Origin: Bacillus sp. NTK034
GTDB taxonomy: Bacteria; Bacillota; Bacilli; Bacillales; Cytobacillaceae
Reading direction: 5' to 3'
Length of the DNA: 64,000 nucleotides
Assembly: GCF_017303275.1 (NCBI RefSeq)
Contig: NZ_JAFKOJ010000011.1
Coordinates: 102,421-166,420, forward strand
Below, in pieces: positions 7,595-15,689 of this stretch. The position numbers and the translations under genes are program-made. The notes beneath the pieces were generated by a model, which had not been told where the DNA came from, ran no database searches, and saw only the letters and a list, made by a program, of their open reading frames with translations. The stretch's first letter is position 1. Every line of letters begins with the position of its first letter.

Positions 7595-7990
7595 CTAGTT
7601 AGCCAATCTTTGCAGTTCATTGTATGAAAACGTACGAAACTTCCGTGGAAGGAAGCTGCGAATTTCGTCCTCGTTAAAGCCGACCTGGAGTCTTTTTTCA
7701 TCCAGAATAATCGGTCTGCGCAGCATTTGCGGATTATCAATAATCAATTGATATAACTCTTTTAGCGGCATGGAATCAATATTCACGTTTAACTCCTGGT
7801 AAGCTTTTGATTTAGTTGAAATAATCTCCTCAGTCCCATTTTCTGTAAGACGAAGAATTGATTTAATTTCATCCACTGTAAGCGGATCTGTAACAATATT
7901 CCGTTCAACATACTCTATTTGATGCTCCTCAAGCCATGCACGGGCCTTCCGGCAGGAACCGCAGCTTGATGATAAGAATAAATTCACCAT
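7595..7990 (-). CDS. spxA2: Spx/ArsC-family regulator, SpxA paralogue
   Basis: 131 residues, the usual Spx length. The redox CxxC is at C10-G-S-C13 ([29 protein letters not shown]), and the [26 protein letters not shown] block is the Spx C-terminal signature. Spx binds the RNA polymerase alpha C-terminal domain and redirects transcription under thiol stress. ATG 7990 is chosen over the frame to 8071 because the family starts at MV-L and GGGAG lies upstream. Two copies of the Rrf2-type operator sit upstream. MgsR-like is the alternative name. Confidence 0.88.
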   Translation of the reverse strand: MVNLFLSSSCGSCRKARAWLEEHQIEYVERNIVTDPLTVDEIKSILRLTENGTEEIISTKSKAYQELNVNIDSMPLKELYQLIIDNPQMLRRPIILDEKRLQVGFNEDEIRSFLPRKFRTFSYNELQRLAN

Positions 7991-8027
7991 TAAAAACACT
8001 CCCTCTATTGATTTCGTCTTTATAAAA

Positions 8028-8048
8028 ATGTAATAATAAAAATTACAG
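8028..8048 (-). promoter_or_regulatory. Candidate Rrf2 operator, spx-proximal
   Basis: ATGTAA, 9 bases, TTACAG. One of two copies in the region before the Spx paralogue, same spacing as the sites before the other two genes of the locus. Confidence 0.7.
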
Positions 8049-8092
8049 TTAGCACAAAAATAAAGCTGCATTTATTAATACTGCAGGATATA

Positions 8093-8113
8093 CTGTAATA
8101 ATAATATTTACAG
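8093..8113. promoter_or_regulatory. Candidate Rrf2 operator, spx-distal
   Basis: A perfect CTGTAA, 9 bases, TTACAG palindrome between the Spx paralogue and the divergent MocR gene. It could act on either promoter. Confidence 0.75.
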
Positions 8114-8216
8114 TTGCAAAAGTCAATATGCACTTTTACTAAATCCTGCAGCCGATAATATTCTAAAGAGCTGATATAATATTACATATCTCATTTTTAC
8201 TAAAAGGATGTTTCAA

Positions 8217-9650
8217 TTGGATTGGAAACCTGATAGAAAATCAAAAACACCTATTTATAAGCAGCTGGCGATTTATATAGAAAACGGAATAGCAGATGGC
8301 ACCTTCCCCCCAGACAAACAGCTGCCCTCAGAAAGAGGATTAGCAAAACAGTTTGATATCAATAGAAGCACAGTTGTTGCTGCATATGATGAACTAGAGT
8401 CAAACGGGATCGTTGAACGAAATCAGGGAAGCGGTACGATGGTCAGCAAGGATATCTGGGGAATGGCCAAAAGACGTATTCCAAGCTGGAACCGATATAT
8501 TGAAGCAGGCTCCTTTTTGCCCAATTTGCCAGTCACACAAAGAATCCATAAAGAGCTGGCAGAAACAAAACTAATCAACCTGGCCAGCGGAGAACTCTCC
8601 CAGGACCTCTTTCCTTTAGCTTCGCTAAGAGAGATTACTTCCAATCGCTCTTTTATCGGGAAACTGGGGTATGATCACCCTCAGGGAAATGAAATCCTGA
8701 GAAAAACACTAACTGATCATGTAAAAAAATTCCGGGACATCGAGACCATCCCTTCTTCCATACTTATAACATCCGGTGCCCAGCAGGCCCTGCACCTTGT
8801 CGTCCAATGCCTCTTAAAACCCGGGGACTCTGTTGCCATCGAGGATCCCTCTTATCACTACAGCCTGCCAATCTTTAAATCAGCCGGAGTCAAAACTTAT
8901 TATTTAAAGACAGGCAAGGATGGAATAAATCCTGATGATATTATAGCCTTATATAAAAAGCATCGAATTAAGATGATCTTTTTAAATCCTATTTTTCAGA
9001 ACCCGACAGGAACATTGCTTCCTGAAGACAGGCGCAGAAAAATCCTTGAATTATCCTCTGAATACGGGATTCCGGTGGTGGAAGATGATCCTTACAGCCT
9101 AACACCCTTTACCGGTAAAAAAATGAATACACTCAAATCCCTGGACCGCAACGGCATTGTTTTATATATAAGCTCTCTGACCAAAATTGTCGCTTCCGGG
9201 CTTAGAATCGGCTGGATCATTGGCCCCAGATCGGTAATTGAGCGGCTATCAGACGCCAAACAGCAGGTGGATTTCGGCCATGGAAGCTATTCTCAATGGA
9301 TTGCGAATGATTTTATTGAGTCCGCAGGCTTTGAGTCACATTTAAAATTTTTGACCAGGCAATTGGAACAGCGGAGAAATCAAATTGTTTCAAGCCTGGA
9401 TTATTTCCTGAAAGACAAAGTGGAATTCAGCATACCGCAGGGTGGAATTCATCTTTGGTGCCGGATCAAAAAAGAGCACAATGAAAATCAGCTGCTTGAA
9501 GAATCAATTAAACGGGGTGTCATCTACGTTCCCGGAACAACCATGGGATCCGAGAAAGGATTCGTGCGTTTTACATTTGGCAGGGAAAATGAAGAAAACA
9601 TCCATGTAGGGATTAAGCGGTTTGCTGAGGCTCTAAACAATCTCGAATAA
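8217..9650 (+). CDS. MocR-type regulator (GntR HTH + aminotransferase fold)
   Basis: A GntR winged helix in the first 75 residues (TPIYKQLAIYIENGIADGTFPPDKQLPSERGLAKQFDINRSTV) is fused to a class I aminotransferase domain (ITSGAQQALHL; VEDDPYS; PLP lysine in SSLTKIVASGLRIGW). MocR proteins use PLP as cofactor or effector to control nearby amine, GABA or vitamin B6 genes. I prefer TTG 8217 as start, since AAAAGGA lies 8-9 bases upstream, over an ATG at 8208 overlapping that site. No pdx or gab gene is adjacent; the cupin gene at 9930 is a possible target. Confidence 0.9.
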   Translation: MDWKPDRKSKTPIYKQLAIYIENGIADGTFPPDKQLPSERGLAKQFDINRSTVVAAYDELESNGIVERNQGSGTMVSKDIWGMAKRRIPSWNRYIEAGSFLPNLPVTQRIHKELAETKLINLASGELSQDLFPLASLREITSNRSFIGKLGYDHPQGNEILRKTLTDHVKKFRDIETIPSSILITSGAQQALHLVVQCLLKPGDSVAIEDPSYHYSLPIFKSAGVKTYYLKTGKDGINPDDIIALYKKHRIKMIFLNPIFQNPTGTLLPEDRRRKILELSSEYGIPVVEDDPYSLTPFTGKKMNTLKSLDRNGIVLYISSLTKIVASGLRIGWIIGPRSVIERLSDAKQQVDFGHGSYSQWIANDFIESAGFESHLKFLTRQLEQRRNQIVSSLDYFLKDKVEFSIPQGGIHLWCRIKKEHNENQLLEESIKRGVIYVPGTTMGSEKGFVRFTFGRENEENIHVGIKRFAEALNNLE

Positions 9651-9651
9651 T

Positions 9652-9706
9652 AAAAAAACACCTCCTGCAAGTCATAATTATAATTATGACTTAAGAGGTG
9701 TTTTTT
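9652..9706 (+). terminator. Intrinsic terminator
   Basis: A long hairpin, AAAACACCTC...GAGGTGTTTTTT, holds an inner AAGTCATAATTATAATTATGACTT-type palindrome. It follows the MocR stop codon and is nearly symmetric. Confidence 0.85.
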
Positions 9707-9929
9707 CCTTTGTCTCATTTAGCTAGGTCTCTTCAGTTCAAACCAGTCGTTTTTTCATTATGAATAGGCAATGCAGAACTCTGCAATAAATTAAATTTTC
9801 CATTCATTTAATCCACATATCTGCTTATCCAATTCACACCTCCACAGAGTCACACATAAAATTATGATGTCACAGTTCTGCAGGACTCAAAAAGTGTTTA
9901 TTTTATTCTGAATGAATGGAGGAGCTGTC

Positions 9930-10583
9930 ATGACGAAATCTGGTTTTGTTCCCGATAATACAAACATAAAGAAAACAAGCGGAACCCCTAATCTTTTTTT
10001 TGACTCAAGGGATAATGTTTTTTTCGAAAGAGACCCTGACAATATTGCTTATGAGGTTACTTCCACGCAAATGCCGGCCATGGTGGGCGGAGCTTTTGTA
10101 GACCTCTACCTTACAAAAGGACATATTCGGGAACCGCATTGGCACCCCAATGCCTGGGAACTGGATGTGGTGGTTTCAGGTGAAGCGATTATTTCAATTG
10201 TTGATCCTGATACGAAAAAGCTGCACAATTATCGAGCTAAGCAGGGCCAAGTCGTCTTCATCCCAATGGCTTGGTGGCATTGGATTAGACCTGCATCAGA
10301 GAAATTGCATCTCCACCTCTTCTTTAACAATGATCAATTTGAAACGGCAGAAGGGTCTGATACACTGCGCCTGACTCCTCCAGAGGTTTTCCAGATGGCC
10401 TATGGTGTGGATTCCATTAAAATAGCAGATGCCCTCTCTCCAATTAAAGAATCTGTGGTAATTGGGCCCCCTGCAAAGAGAGAGCCTTCAGAACCTATTA
10501 CAAATTACTTAAATCAAGATAGTGCAAACAGAAAAAATAATAAAATATCTATAAATATCAATCATAAATCTATTGATATTTAA
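9930..10583 (+). CDS. Cupin-domain protein, oxalate-decarboxylase-like
   Basis: 217 residues from ATG 9930, chosen because GGAGGAG precedes it by 8 bases. The cupin core has GHIREPHWHPNAWELDVVVSGEA (metal-binding H, H, E) and GQVVFIPMAWWHWI (second motif with H). This is the pattern of bicupin oxalate decarboxylases, but only one cupin domain is present. The polar Lys/Asn/Ile-rich C-terminus is dispensable-looking. A paralogue lies at 18490-19101. Enzyme activity is not assured. Confidence 0.8.
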   Translation: MTKSGFVPDNTNIKKTSGTPNLFFDSRDNVFFERDPDNIAYEVTSTQMPAMVGGAFVDLYLTKGHIREPHWHPNAWELDVVVSGEAIISIVDPDTKKLHNYRAKQGQVVFIPMAWWHWIRPASEKLHLHLFFNNDQFETAEGSDTLRLTPPEVFQMAYGVDSIKIADALSPIKESVVIGPPAKREPSEPITNYLNQDSANRKNNKISININHKSIDI

Positions 10584-10591
10584 GAGGATCC

Positions 10592-10619
10592 AAGGGTATG
10601 GAAAATCCATGCCTTTTTT
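10592..10619 (+). terminator. Intrinsic terminator
   Basis: AAGGGTATGGA-AAA-TCCATGCCTTTTTT follows the cupin stop codon. Confidence 0.85.
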
Positions 10620-10659
10620 AATGATTAGTGCATCTCCTAATCCGATTTCTATGATTTCA

Positions 10660-11100
10660 TTAAATACTTAATTCATAATGATAAAATTGCTCATCCCGCT
10701 TAAACCCGATTTTTTCATAGAGTCTTTGTGCAGAGAAATTATCAGGAGCCGTGCTCAGGCTGAGACTTACCGCCCCTGTTTCAGCAGCGAGTTCTTTTGC
10801 CTTGTCTATGAGCATTTCCCCTATTCCCTGTTTTCTTGCCTCTGCATCCACATACAAGTCATTCAGGATCCAGGCCCTTTTCATAGATATAGATGAAAAA
10901 GTTGGGTAAAGCTGAGTAAATCCAAGATAATTTCCTTCCTTCATTACTACATATATGACTGAGTCTTTCTTTTCTAAACGCTCTTTTATATACTCGGCTG
11001 CTGCTTCCATATCCGGTGCTTGTTTATAAAACACACGGTATAAATTAAATAAAGCGGAAACTCCTTCTAAATCGTTCATTGAAGCTTGGTAAATTTCCAT
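10660..11100 (-). CDS. GNAT acetyltransferase
   Basis: About 146 residues with the GNAT acetyl-CoA site, YVDAEARKQGIGEMLIDKAKELA (the Q/R-x-x-G-x-G/A signature), and a typical C-terminus (STAPDNFSAQRLYEKIGFKRDEQFYHYEL). The substrate is unknown. I start at ATG 11100 (MEIYQAS), 7-8 bases after AAAGGTGG. GTG 11112 and ATG 11106 are too near the ribosome site. It is a single gene. Confidence 0.87.
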   Translation of the reverse strand: MEIYQASMNDLEGVSALFNLYRVFYKQAPDMEAAAEYIKERLEKKDSVIYVVMKEGNYLGFTQLYPTFSSISMKRAWILNDLYVDAEARKQGIGEMLIDKAKELAAETGAVSLSLSTAPDNFSAQRLYEKIGFKRDEQFYHYELSI

Positions 11101-11181
11101 ATTCATAACCACCTTTATAGCATTAATTAAGTAATTATATAAATATTAACAAATATTTGTAAACTTAATATGTTCATAAAA

Positions 11182-11206
11182 TGAAAAAAGCCCCAATCTC
11201 TTAGGG
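11182..11206 (-). terminator. Intrinsic terminator of the ABC operon
   Basis: On the minus strand ACCCC-TAAGAGATT-GGGGC followed by TTTTTT, overlapping the end of the permease gene. Confidence 0.75.
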
Positions 11207-11207
11207 G

Positions 11208-11948
11208 TTACTTCCCGCTCCACCGAAAGAACCGCACAGCAAGTACAACAGACACAATCGCAATCCCTATCAAAACAGCAGCTTCAAACCCATATTCCGT
11301 AATAGGCGCTTCCGCCCAGGTTCCCCTGAGCAATTGAATCACATAATAAAGCGGAAGGATTTTAGCTGCATATTGCAGGACTGTCGGCATCATCTCAAGA
11401 GGAAAGGTCGCTCCTGAGAGGAACAGCATCAGGTTCAGGAATAAGGAGCTGATGGCTGCTGCAGACTGTGCATTTTTAGCTAAGGATGTAAGGAATAAAG
11501 CAAACGGAAAAAAAGCCAGGATGCTGATCAGCAGCGAGAGCAGCGTACTTCCGATATAAGCTGGCAGGGTCAAGTCATAGAGAAGCATGCCAAAAACCAT
11601 TAGCAGCAATGCAGATATGGCAAAGATGACGGTCCCTTGAAAGGTATGGGCGGCGAGGATTTTCCAAGGCTGAAGCGGAGTCGACTGATATCTTCTCAAT
11701 ACGCCTGTTTCCCGGTAATTGGTTAAGACAGTTCCCAGTGTAAAAAAGGAAGTGGTCACAATATTGACGCCAATCCATGAAGGAACAAAGTATTCCGCAA
11801 AAGCCTTTTGGCTCATGTTGTCTCCCACAAACATGGAACCGAACAGCCAAATCATGACTACTGGAAACAGGAACGTCCAGAACATACTTAGCCGGTCCCT
11901 AAAGAACATTTTCGTTTCAAGGCTGGCGAGCTTTACAATTGCATTCAT
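11208..11948 (-). CDS. ABC-2 type exporter permease
   Basis: 246 residues with six membrane segments, from MFWTFLFPVVMIWLFGSMFV through VLIGIAIVSVVLAVRFF, and an ABC-2 core including NYRETGVLRRYQSTPL and LNLMLFLSGATFPLEMMP. It overlaps the ATPase gene by four bases, so the two are one exporter. The linked LytTR regulator and matching promoter suggest it exports a toxic compound, peptide or drug. Substrate unknown; YfiM/YhcI-type or LnrMN-like exporters are the nearest named analogues. Confidence 0.88.
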   Translation of the reverse strand: MNAIVKLASLETKMFFRDRLSMFWTFLFPVVMIWLFGSMFVGDNMSQKAFAEYFVPSWIGVNIVTTSFFTLGTVLTNYRETGVLRRYQSTPLQPWKILAAHTFQGTVIFAISALLLMVFGMLLYDLTLPAYIGSTLLSLLISILAFFPFALFLTSLAKNAQSAAAISSLFLNLMLFLSGATFPLEMMPTVLQYAAKILPLYYVIQLLRGTWAEAPITEYGFEAAVLIGIAIVSVVLAVRFFRWSGK

Positions 11949-12856
11949 CCGATTTTCTCCTTTTCTAAGTACTGGACAAATAAATCATCGAGTGAGCCCT
12001 TCTCAAACTTAAAGCCAGCCAGACGTATCCCCTTTTCCTGACAGTGAGTGAAAATGTGATAAGCTGTTGTCTGCTGATCATCGCAGTACACTTTGAATTC
12101 GTCCAGATTATTTTCCACTCGTTCAACACCAGGAAGGGAATTTAAAAATTCCCGGCTAAGGCCGGAACTCGTAAAAGCCAGGCAGTCAGCAGCCCCTTCA
12201 TTTAGCAACTCACGTGGTGCATCCAGTGCTTTCAATTGGCCGCTGTAGATCATTGCCACCCGATCACAAAGCTGCTCAGCTTCTTCCATATAGTGTGTGG
12301 TCACGACAATGGTGCTTCCCCGTTCCCTTAACAGCCGGATTAATGACCACATTTCCCTCCTTGCTGAAGGATCCAGCCCCATGCTCGGTTCATCAAGAAA
12401 AAGAATCTCTGGTTCGTGCAGGGTGGCTAAGGCGAGCGTTACCCGCTGTTTCCAGCCGCCGGACAGGTCATCAAACTTTACGTTCATTTTTTCTCTCAAA
12501 CCAAGCAAGTCTATTAAATAATCTTTTTGCGTCGGGCCTTCATAAAAGGAAGAAAAGAGATCCAGCGCTTCTTTTACTTTCATTTTCTTCTGAATGGATG
12601 TGGCTTGAAACTGCACGCCGATTTTTTTGTTTAATTCACGCAGCTGCTTGCTTGGCACAAGACCAAGCACTTCGACTTCCCCCCCGCTCGGAACTGAAAT
12701 CCCCTCAAGTATTTCAAGTGTTGTCGTTTTTCCTGCTCCGTTCGGTCCTATAATTCCGAAGATTTCCCCTTTATAAACGGTAAAAGAAAGATTCTTTATC
12801 GCCCGGGTGGCACCAAAATTTTTAGATAAATTTTTTACAGAAATGACACTTTCCAT
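11945..12856 (-). CDS. ABC transporter ATP-binding protein
   Basis: 303 residues. Walker A GPNGAGKTT (about residues 38-46), signature LSGGWKQRV (with GGW in place of GGQ), Walker B ILFLDEPSMGLD and switch histidine THYMEEAEQL. The C-terminal 80 residues (CLAFTSSGLS...FKFEKGSLDDLFVQYLEKE) are the usual DrrA-type extension. It drives the permease that follows. Its promoter is a close copy of that of the LytTR gene at 14387-14845. Confidence 0.92.
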   Translation of the reverse strand: MESVISVKNLSKNFGATRAIKNLSFTVYKGEIFGIIGPNGAGKTTTLEILEGISVPSGGEVEVLGLVPSKQLRELNKKIGVQFQATSIQKKMKVKEALDLFSSFYEGPTQKDYLIDLLGLREKMNVKFDDLSGGWKQRVTLALATLHEPEILFLDEPSMGLDPSARREMWSLIRLLRERGSTIVVTTHYMEEAEQLCDRVAMIYSGQLKALDAPRELLNEGAADCLAFTSSGLSREFLNSLPGVERVENNLDEFKVYCDDQQTTAYHIFTHCQEKGIRLAGFKFEKGSLDDLFVQYLEKEKIG

Positions 12857-12883
12857 CCGGATCCTCCTTTAATCTTTATATAA

Positions 12884-12919
12884 TCAGTATAGGGCTGTCA
12901 TTTCCAAAAGTCACCAATT
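12884..12919 (-). promoter_or_regulatory. LytTR-type activated promoter of the ABC operon
   Basis: On the minus strand GGTGACTTTTGGAAATGACAG is followed by TATACT (-10) and TATATAAAG, with no good -35. The block matches the region upstream of the LytTR gene nearly base for base, so it is probably bound by that protein. Confidence 0.7.
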
Positions 12920-13014
12920 GCAATGCGACACGCAGGATGAGTATGATAAGATGCACATATTAGCCTCCGACTTGCAAATTCCATTATCAGTCAGTGAAGG
13001 CTGTTTTAAAAAAT

Positions 13015-13051
13015 AATGCCTGCACCACTTATGTTAAAGTGAACAGGCATT
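13015..13051 (-). terminator. Intrinsic terminator
   Basis: AATGCCTG...CAGGCATT stem with a 20-base inner region that itself pairs (CACTT/AAGTG), flanked by A/T runs on both sides. It follows the lipoprotein gene. Confidence 0.8.
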
Positions 13052-13055
13052 TTTT

Positions 13056-13853
13056 CTATTTGATAGAAGCTGCAATTTCCAATGTCCTTAGTGCTCCCTC
13101 GGCTTTCTCAATCTTATAGACGGTTCGTTCCTCCTGCCAGACGAGCATTTGATTCCGGGAATGCTCACTGATTGTGTCAAATTTGCCGGTTCCATACATC
13201 TTAGGAGGCGGCAGCGTACTGCTTTCTAAGAATTCAACTACTTTTTTGGAGTCAGTCAGGAGATTATCAGGATCTTCTGTTCGTGCCCGTGATGTAAATG
13301 CCCATCTTCCCTCATTCCAGCTAAGGTATACGGAACCGGCACCTGCATCCTGGTAGCCTGTGATGGAATATCCAAGATCAACCGGATTTCCGCCGATCTC
13401 CTCAAAATTCTGGTATGAAATTTGTTCAGATGCAGCTTCATTGCTGTCAAAATTCTGTCCAGACAGAACGGCTAGAATAGAGTCGTCACTCAACTGATCC
13501 AATTTAGCATTGTTTATAGGAATTACATCTTCTGTCTGAAAGAAAATAACTTGGTAAGAATCTCGATCAGAGACGGTCTTGGCTGTTAAATGATATCCCT
13601 GGTTCACGTTCAGCGTATCAGGCATCTTAATTGGAACATCCGTGCTCAATTGCTTTTCCGTTTCAGCTATTACTTCCTCAGGAGTTAATGCTCGCTCGTG
13701 AGCTTCTTCGTGATTTTCAGTCTCCGTGTTTCCAGTTTCCTGATTGCTGCTCTGGACTTTTCCATCGTCTGTTTGTTCCGTCATGGCAGGTTCACTGGTG
13801 CAGGCTGAAAGAATAATCAGGAAAGCGGCAATACTAATTGCCTTAATCTTCAT
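13056..13853 (-). CDS. Lipoprotein, unknown function
   Basis: 265 residues. A lipobox LSAC (C18) follows MKIKAISIAAFLIIL, so it is tethered outside the membrane. Residues 20-70 are polar and probably disordered (EQTDDGKVQSSNQETGNTET...). The C-terminal domain (QVIFFQTEDVIPINNAKL..., SVYLSWNEGRWAFTSRARTEDP) resembles small extracytoplasmic domains of DUF4367-like lipoproteins, but I do not recognise it firmly. It is monocistronic with its own terminator, between the ABC operon and the LytTR pair. Confidence 0.75.
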   Translation of the reverse strand: MKIKAISIAAFLIILSACTSEPAMTEQTDDGKVQSSNQETGNTETENHEEAHERALTPEEVIAETEKQLSTDVPIKMPDTLNVNQGYHLTAKTVSDRDSYQVIFFQTEDVIPINNAKLDQLSDDSILAVLSGQNFDSNEAASEQISYQNFEEIGGNPVDLGYSITGYQDAGAGSVYLSWNEGRWAFTSRARTEDPDNLLTDSKKVVEFLESSTLPPPKMYGTGKFDTISEHSRNQMLVWQEERTVYKIEKAEGALRTLEIAASIK

Positions 13854-13976
13854 GAATCCTCACCTCAAAAACTGTTTTCCCTTATGTCTATTTGCGAAAC
13901 GCCCATGATATTCTTCTCGAATGGCATAGCCGCCTGTATGACCGTTTTTGCACTTACAATTCGTAATTGCACACCC

Positions 13977-14390
13977 TCATTCGAGGCACTCCAGATCCTT
14001 ATTCAGCTTCTTCGATTCGTTTTTAAAGTATAGATAAAATCCGATCCAGCCAATCGCGTAAACCAATAGTGAGATTGCAAGATAAATGAAAAAGTTCTTT
14101 ACTCCGATCGGAATCCAGCCAATCCAAAGCCCTAATGTGAAATAAACAATCGTGACTGTAAGATAATGCAGGGCAGTCTGCATGGGCAGACGAAGTGAGC
14201 GGATTTCAAAATAAAGCGGAGTAACCGTAAACAGCCAGCCGCTGATAATAAAGCCCAATGCATTTATGATAAACTTTTGCCCATCTAACGTGGGTTGACC
14301 GCCGAAATAAATTAAGGCTATAGCTGCCGCTGTAGAAATGAATCCCCCAAAGAATATGCCGATCAAGCTTCTGTACAAAAATGCCCTCAC
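13977..14390 (-). CDS. DUF3021 membrane protein
   Basis: 137 residues with four membrane segments (IGIFFGGFISTAAAIALIYFG, FIINALGFIISGWLFTVTPLYF, ALHYLTVTIVYFTLGLWIGWIPI, FFIYLAISLLVYAIGWIGFYLYF). Gene pairs of DUF3021 with a LytTR regulator are common in Firmicutes, where the membrane protein is thought to hold or modulate the regulator. It overlaps that gene here by four bases. Confidence 0.85.
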   Translation of the reverse strand: MRAFLYRSLIGIFFGGFISTAAAIALIYFGGQPTLDGQKFIINALGFIISGWLFTVTPLYFEIRSLRLPMQTALHYLTVTIVYFTLGLWIGWIPIGVKNFFIYLAISLLVYAIGWIGFYLYFKNESKKLNKDLECLE

Positions 14391-14845
14391 TTCGTATCCC
14401 TCCTGTTCATTCTTAAAATTTCCTTTATCCGTCCCACATAATGGCGTGAAGCATACTCCTTCTCCCCCGATTTAAAGTGAACACAGAGTGTTCCGTTAAA
14501 GGATGGCTCAAAATGGCTCATGGCGTAAAGGTTCGCTATGACTGACTTGGATATCCTGATAAAACGGTGGGAAGGGAGGGATTGTTCAAGTTCATAAAGT
14601 TTTTCCTTTACTTTAAAAGTTCCTTCTGAGGTGGCGGCTGTTACTGTGTCTCCTTCTGAACGGAAATAATGAACTTCATCAGGCTTTATTAAGTGCTGAT
14701 TCTCTCCATCCTTTCCGACAATCAGTCCGGTTTCATTCTTTTTGAGGTACTCGAGGATTTCCTGGATAGCCGGGGTGATTTCTTTGCAATGGATTATCAC
14801 CGAGGTTTCTTCGTTGCGCGGGTCGATGTCGAGTACGATTTTCAT
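14387..14845 (-). CDS. LytTR DNA-binding regulator
   Basis: 152 residues. The C-terminal two thirds is a LytTR domain (LIKPDEVHYFRSEGDTVTAATSEGTFKVKEKLYELEQSLPSHRFIRISKSVIANLYAMSHFEPSFNGTLCVHFKSGEKEYASRHYV). The N-terminus is short, with no receiver domain, so control comes from another partner, probably the DUF3021 protein. It likely activates its own promoter and that of the ABC exporter at 11208-12856. Confidence 0.9.
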   Translation of the reverse strand: MKIVLDIDPRNEETSVIIHCKEITPAIQEILEYLKKNETGLIVGKDGENQHLIKPDEVHYFRSEGDTVTAATSEGTFKVKEKLYELEQSLPSHRFIRISKSVIANLYAMSHFEPSFNGTLCVHFKSGEKEYASRHYVGRIKEILRMNRRDTK

Positions 14846-14879
14846 GAAGGACGCTCCTCCTTTCCATCAGCTTTATAAA

Positions 14880-14914
14880 TTTAGTATAGATGGCTAATTT
14901 CCAATTGTCACCAG
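14880..14914 (-). promoter_or_regulatory. LytTR-type promoter of the regulator operon
   Basis: On the minus strand GGTGACAATTGGAAATTAG precedes TATACT (-10) and TTTATAAAG. It is the partner of the block at 12884-12919. Confidence 0.7.
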
Positions 14915-14980
14915 AATTAAGGCAGCATGCAAGATCAGCATGGTAAGCAGCAGTTAATTACATCCCTCCTGCAGACATAA

Positions 14981-15006
14981 AAAAGCCTAAATCACTCTGG
15001 ATCTAG
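14981..15006 (-). terminator. Intrinsic terminator
   Basis: On the minus strand GCCTA-GATCCAGAGTGATT-TAGGC then TTTTTT, downstream of the YfmQ-like gene. Confidence 0.75.
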
Positions 15007-15028
15007 GCGTCAATTTAATGTTCTTATT

Positions 15029-15466
15029 TTAACCGGCCTTAATTGCCAGTGAACTGCTTTGAAGGCTATCAGAAATCAGGCTGTATGCTATGACCTTTTT
15101 TCCGCGCTGTTTCACCACATCAATTCGGTCCTTATAGCTATATACGAACAGCGTGTCCTCTTTTTCCAGAAACTCGATAACTATAGGTGTTCCACTGATC
15201 TCCGGCCGTAAAAAAAGCTGTTCCCTGCCAGGATGGATATAATGTTTCTTAATAAATATTCCTTCATTGAACTGATTGATAAACTGAAGTTTCTCCTCAT
15301 CTTCCAGCCTATTATCACCAATTGTGACTGTAACCTCTTTTTCATCAAGCCTGGAATGAGTTTCAAATTTCCGAATCAGCCAATTAACCGTGCCTGTCGG
15401 CATACAGGTCAGCACGATTTTCAGCAGACTAACGAGAATAATAGGAACCACTACTGCCCAGGTCAT
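15029..15466 (-). CDS. yfmQ: YfmQ-like protein
   Basis: 145 residues. It has an N-terminal membrane segment (WAVVVPIILVSLLKIVLTCMPTGTV) then a cytoplasmic-type beta-rich domain (EVTVTIGDNRLEDEEKLQFINQFNEGIFIKKHYIHPG). The start MTWAVVVPIIL...CMPTG resembles what I recall of B. subtilis YfmQ, a protein of unknown function. It is the second gene of a pair with the 63-residue membrane protein upstream. Confidence 0.65.
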   Translation of the reverse strand: MTWAVVVPIILVSLLKIVLTCMPTGTVNWLIRKFETHSRLDEKEVTVTIGDNRLEDEEKLQFINQFNEGIFIKKHYIHPGREQLFLRPEISGTPIVIEFLEKEDTLFVYSYKDRIDVVKQRGKKVIAYSLISDSLQSSSLAIKAG

Positions 15467-15488
15467 CTTTTTTCATCTCCATCTGTAT

Positions 15489-15680
15489 TTAGATCAGCCA
15501 AATATAAATTCCTAGAGAAGCTAATCCGATAAAAATAATTACCACATATATTAAGGTTAAATTGGTTGTGTTCCGTTTTGTTGAACTTCCATAGTTCTCG
15601 TCAGCCTTGCCTGTCAGCAGCAAAGTCGAAACCACAGCAAAAATTAAAATAATTAGAACCAGCCCAAGCATTATTCCCAT
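15489..15680 (-). CDS. Small two-helix membrane protein
   Basis: 63 residues from ATG 15680, selected because GAAGAGGTG lies 6-8 bases upstream. Two membrane segments (MGIMLGLVLIILIFAVVSTLLLTG and LTLIYVVIIFIGLASLGIYIWLI) flank a polar loop (KADENYGSSTKRNTTN). It resembles small proteins annotated as BshB3-like, but I cannot confirm that. It probably shares a transcript with the YfmQ-like gene. Confidence 0.7.
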   Translation of the reverse strand: MGIMLGLVLIILIFAVVSTLLLTGKADENYGSSTKRNTTNLTLIYVVIIFIGLASLGIYIWLI

Positions 15681-15689
15681 GCTGCGCAC

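Noticed and set aside
12214..12753. 179-codon plus-strand frame
   Set aside because: It lies entirely opposite the ABC ATPase gene, whose Walker and signature motifs are intact. It has no family resemblance and many Leu/Ser/Arg runs typical of antisense frames.
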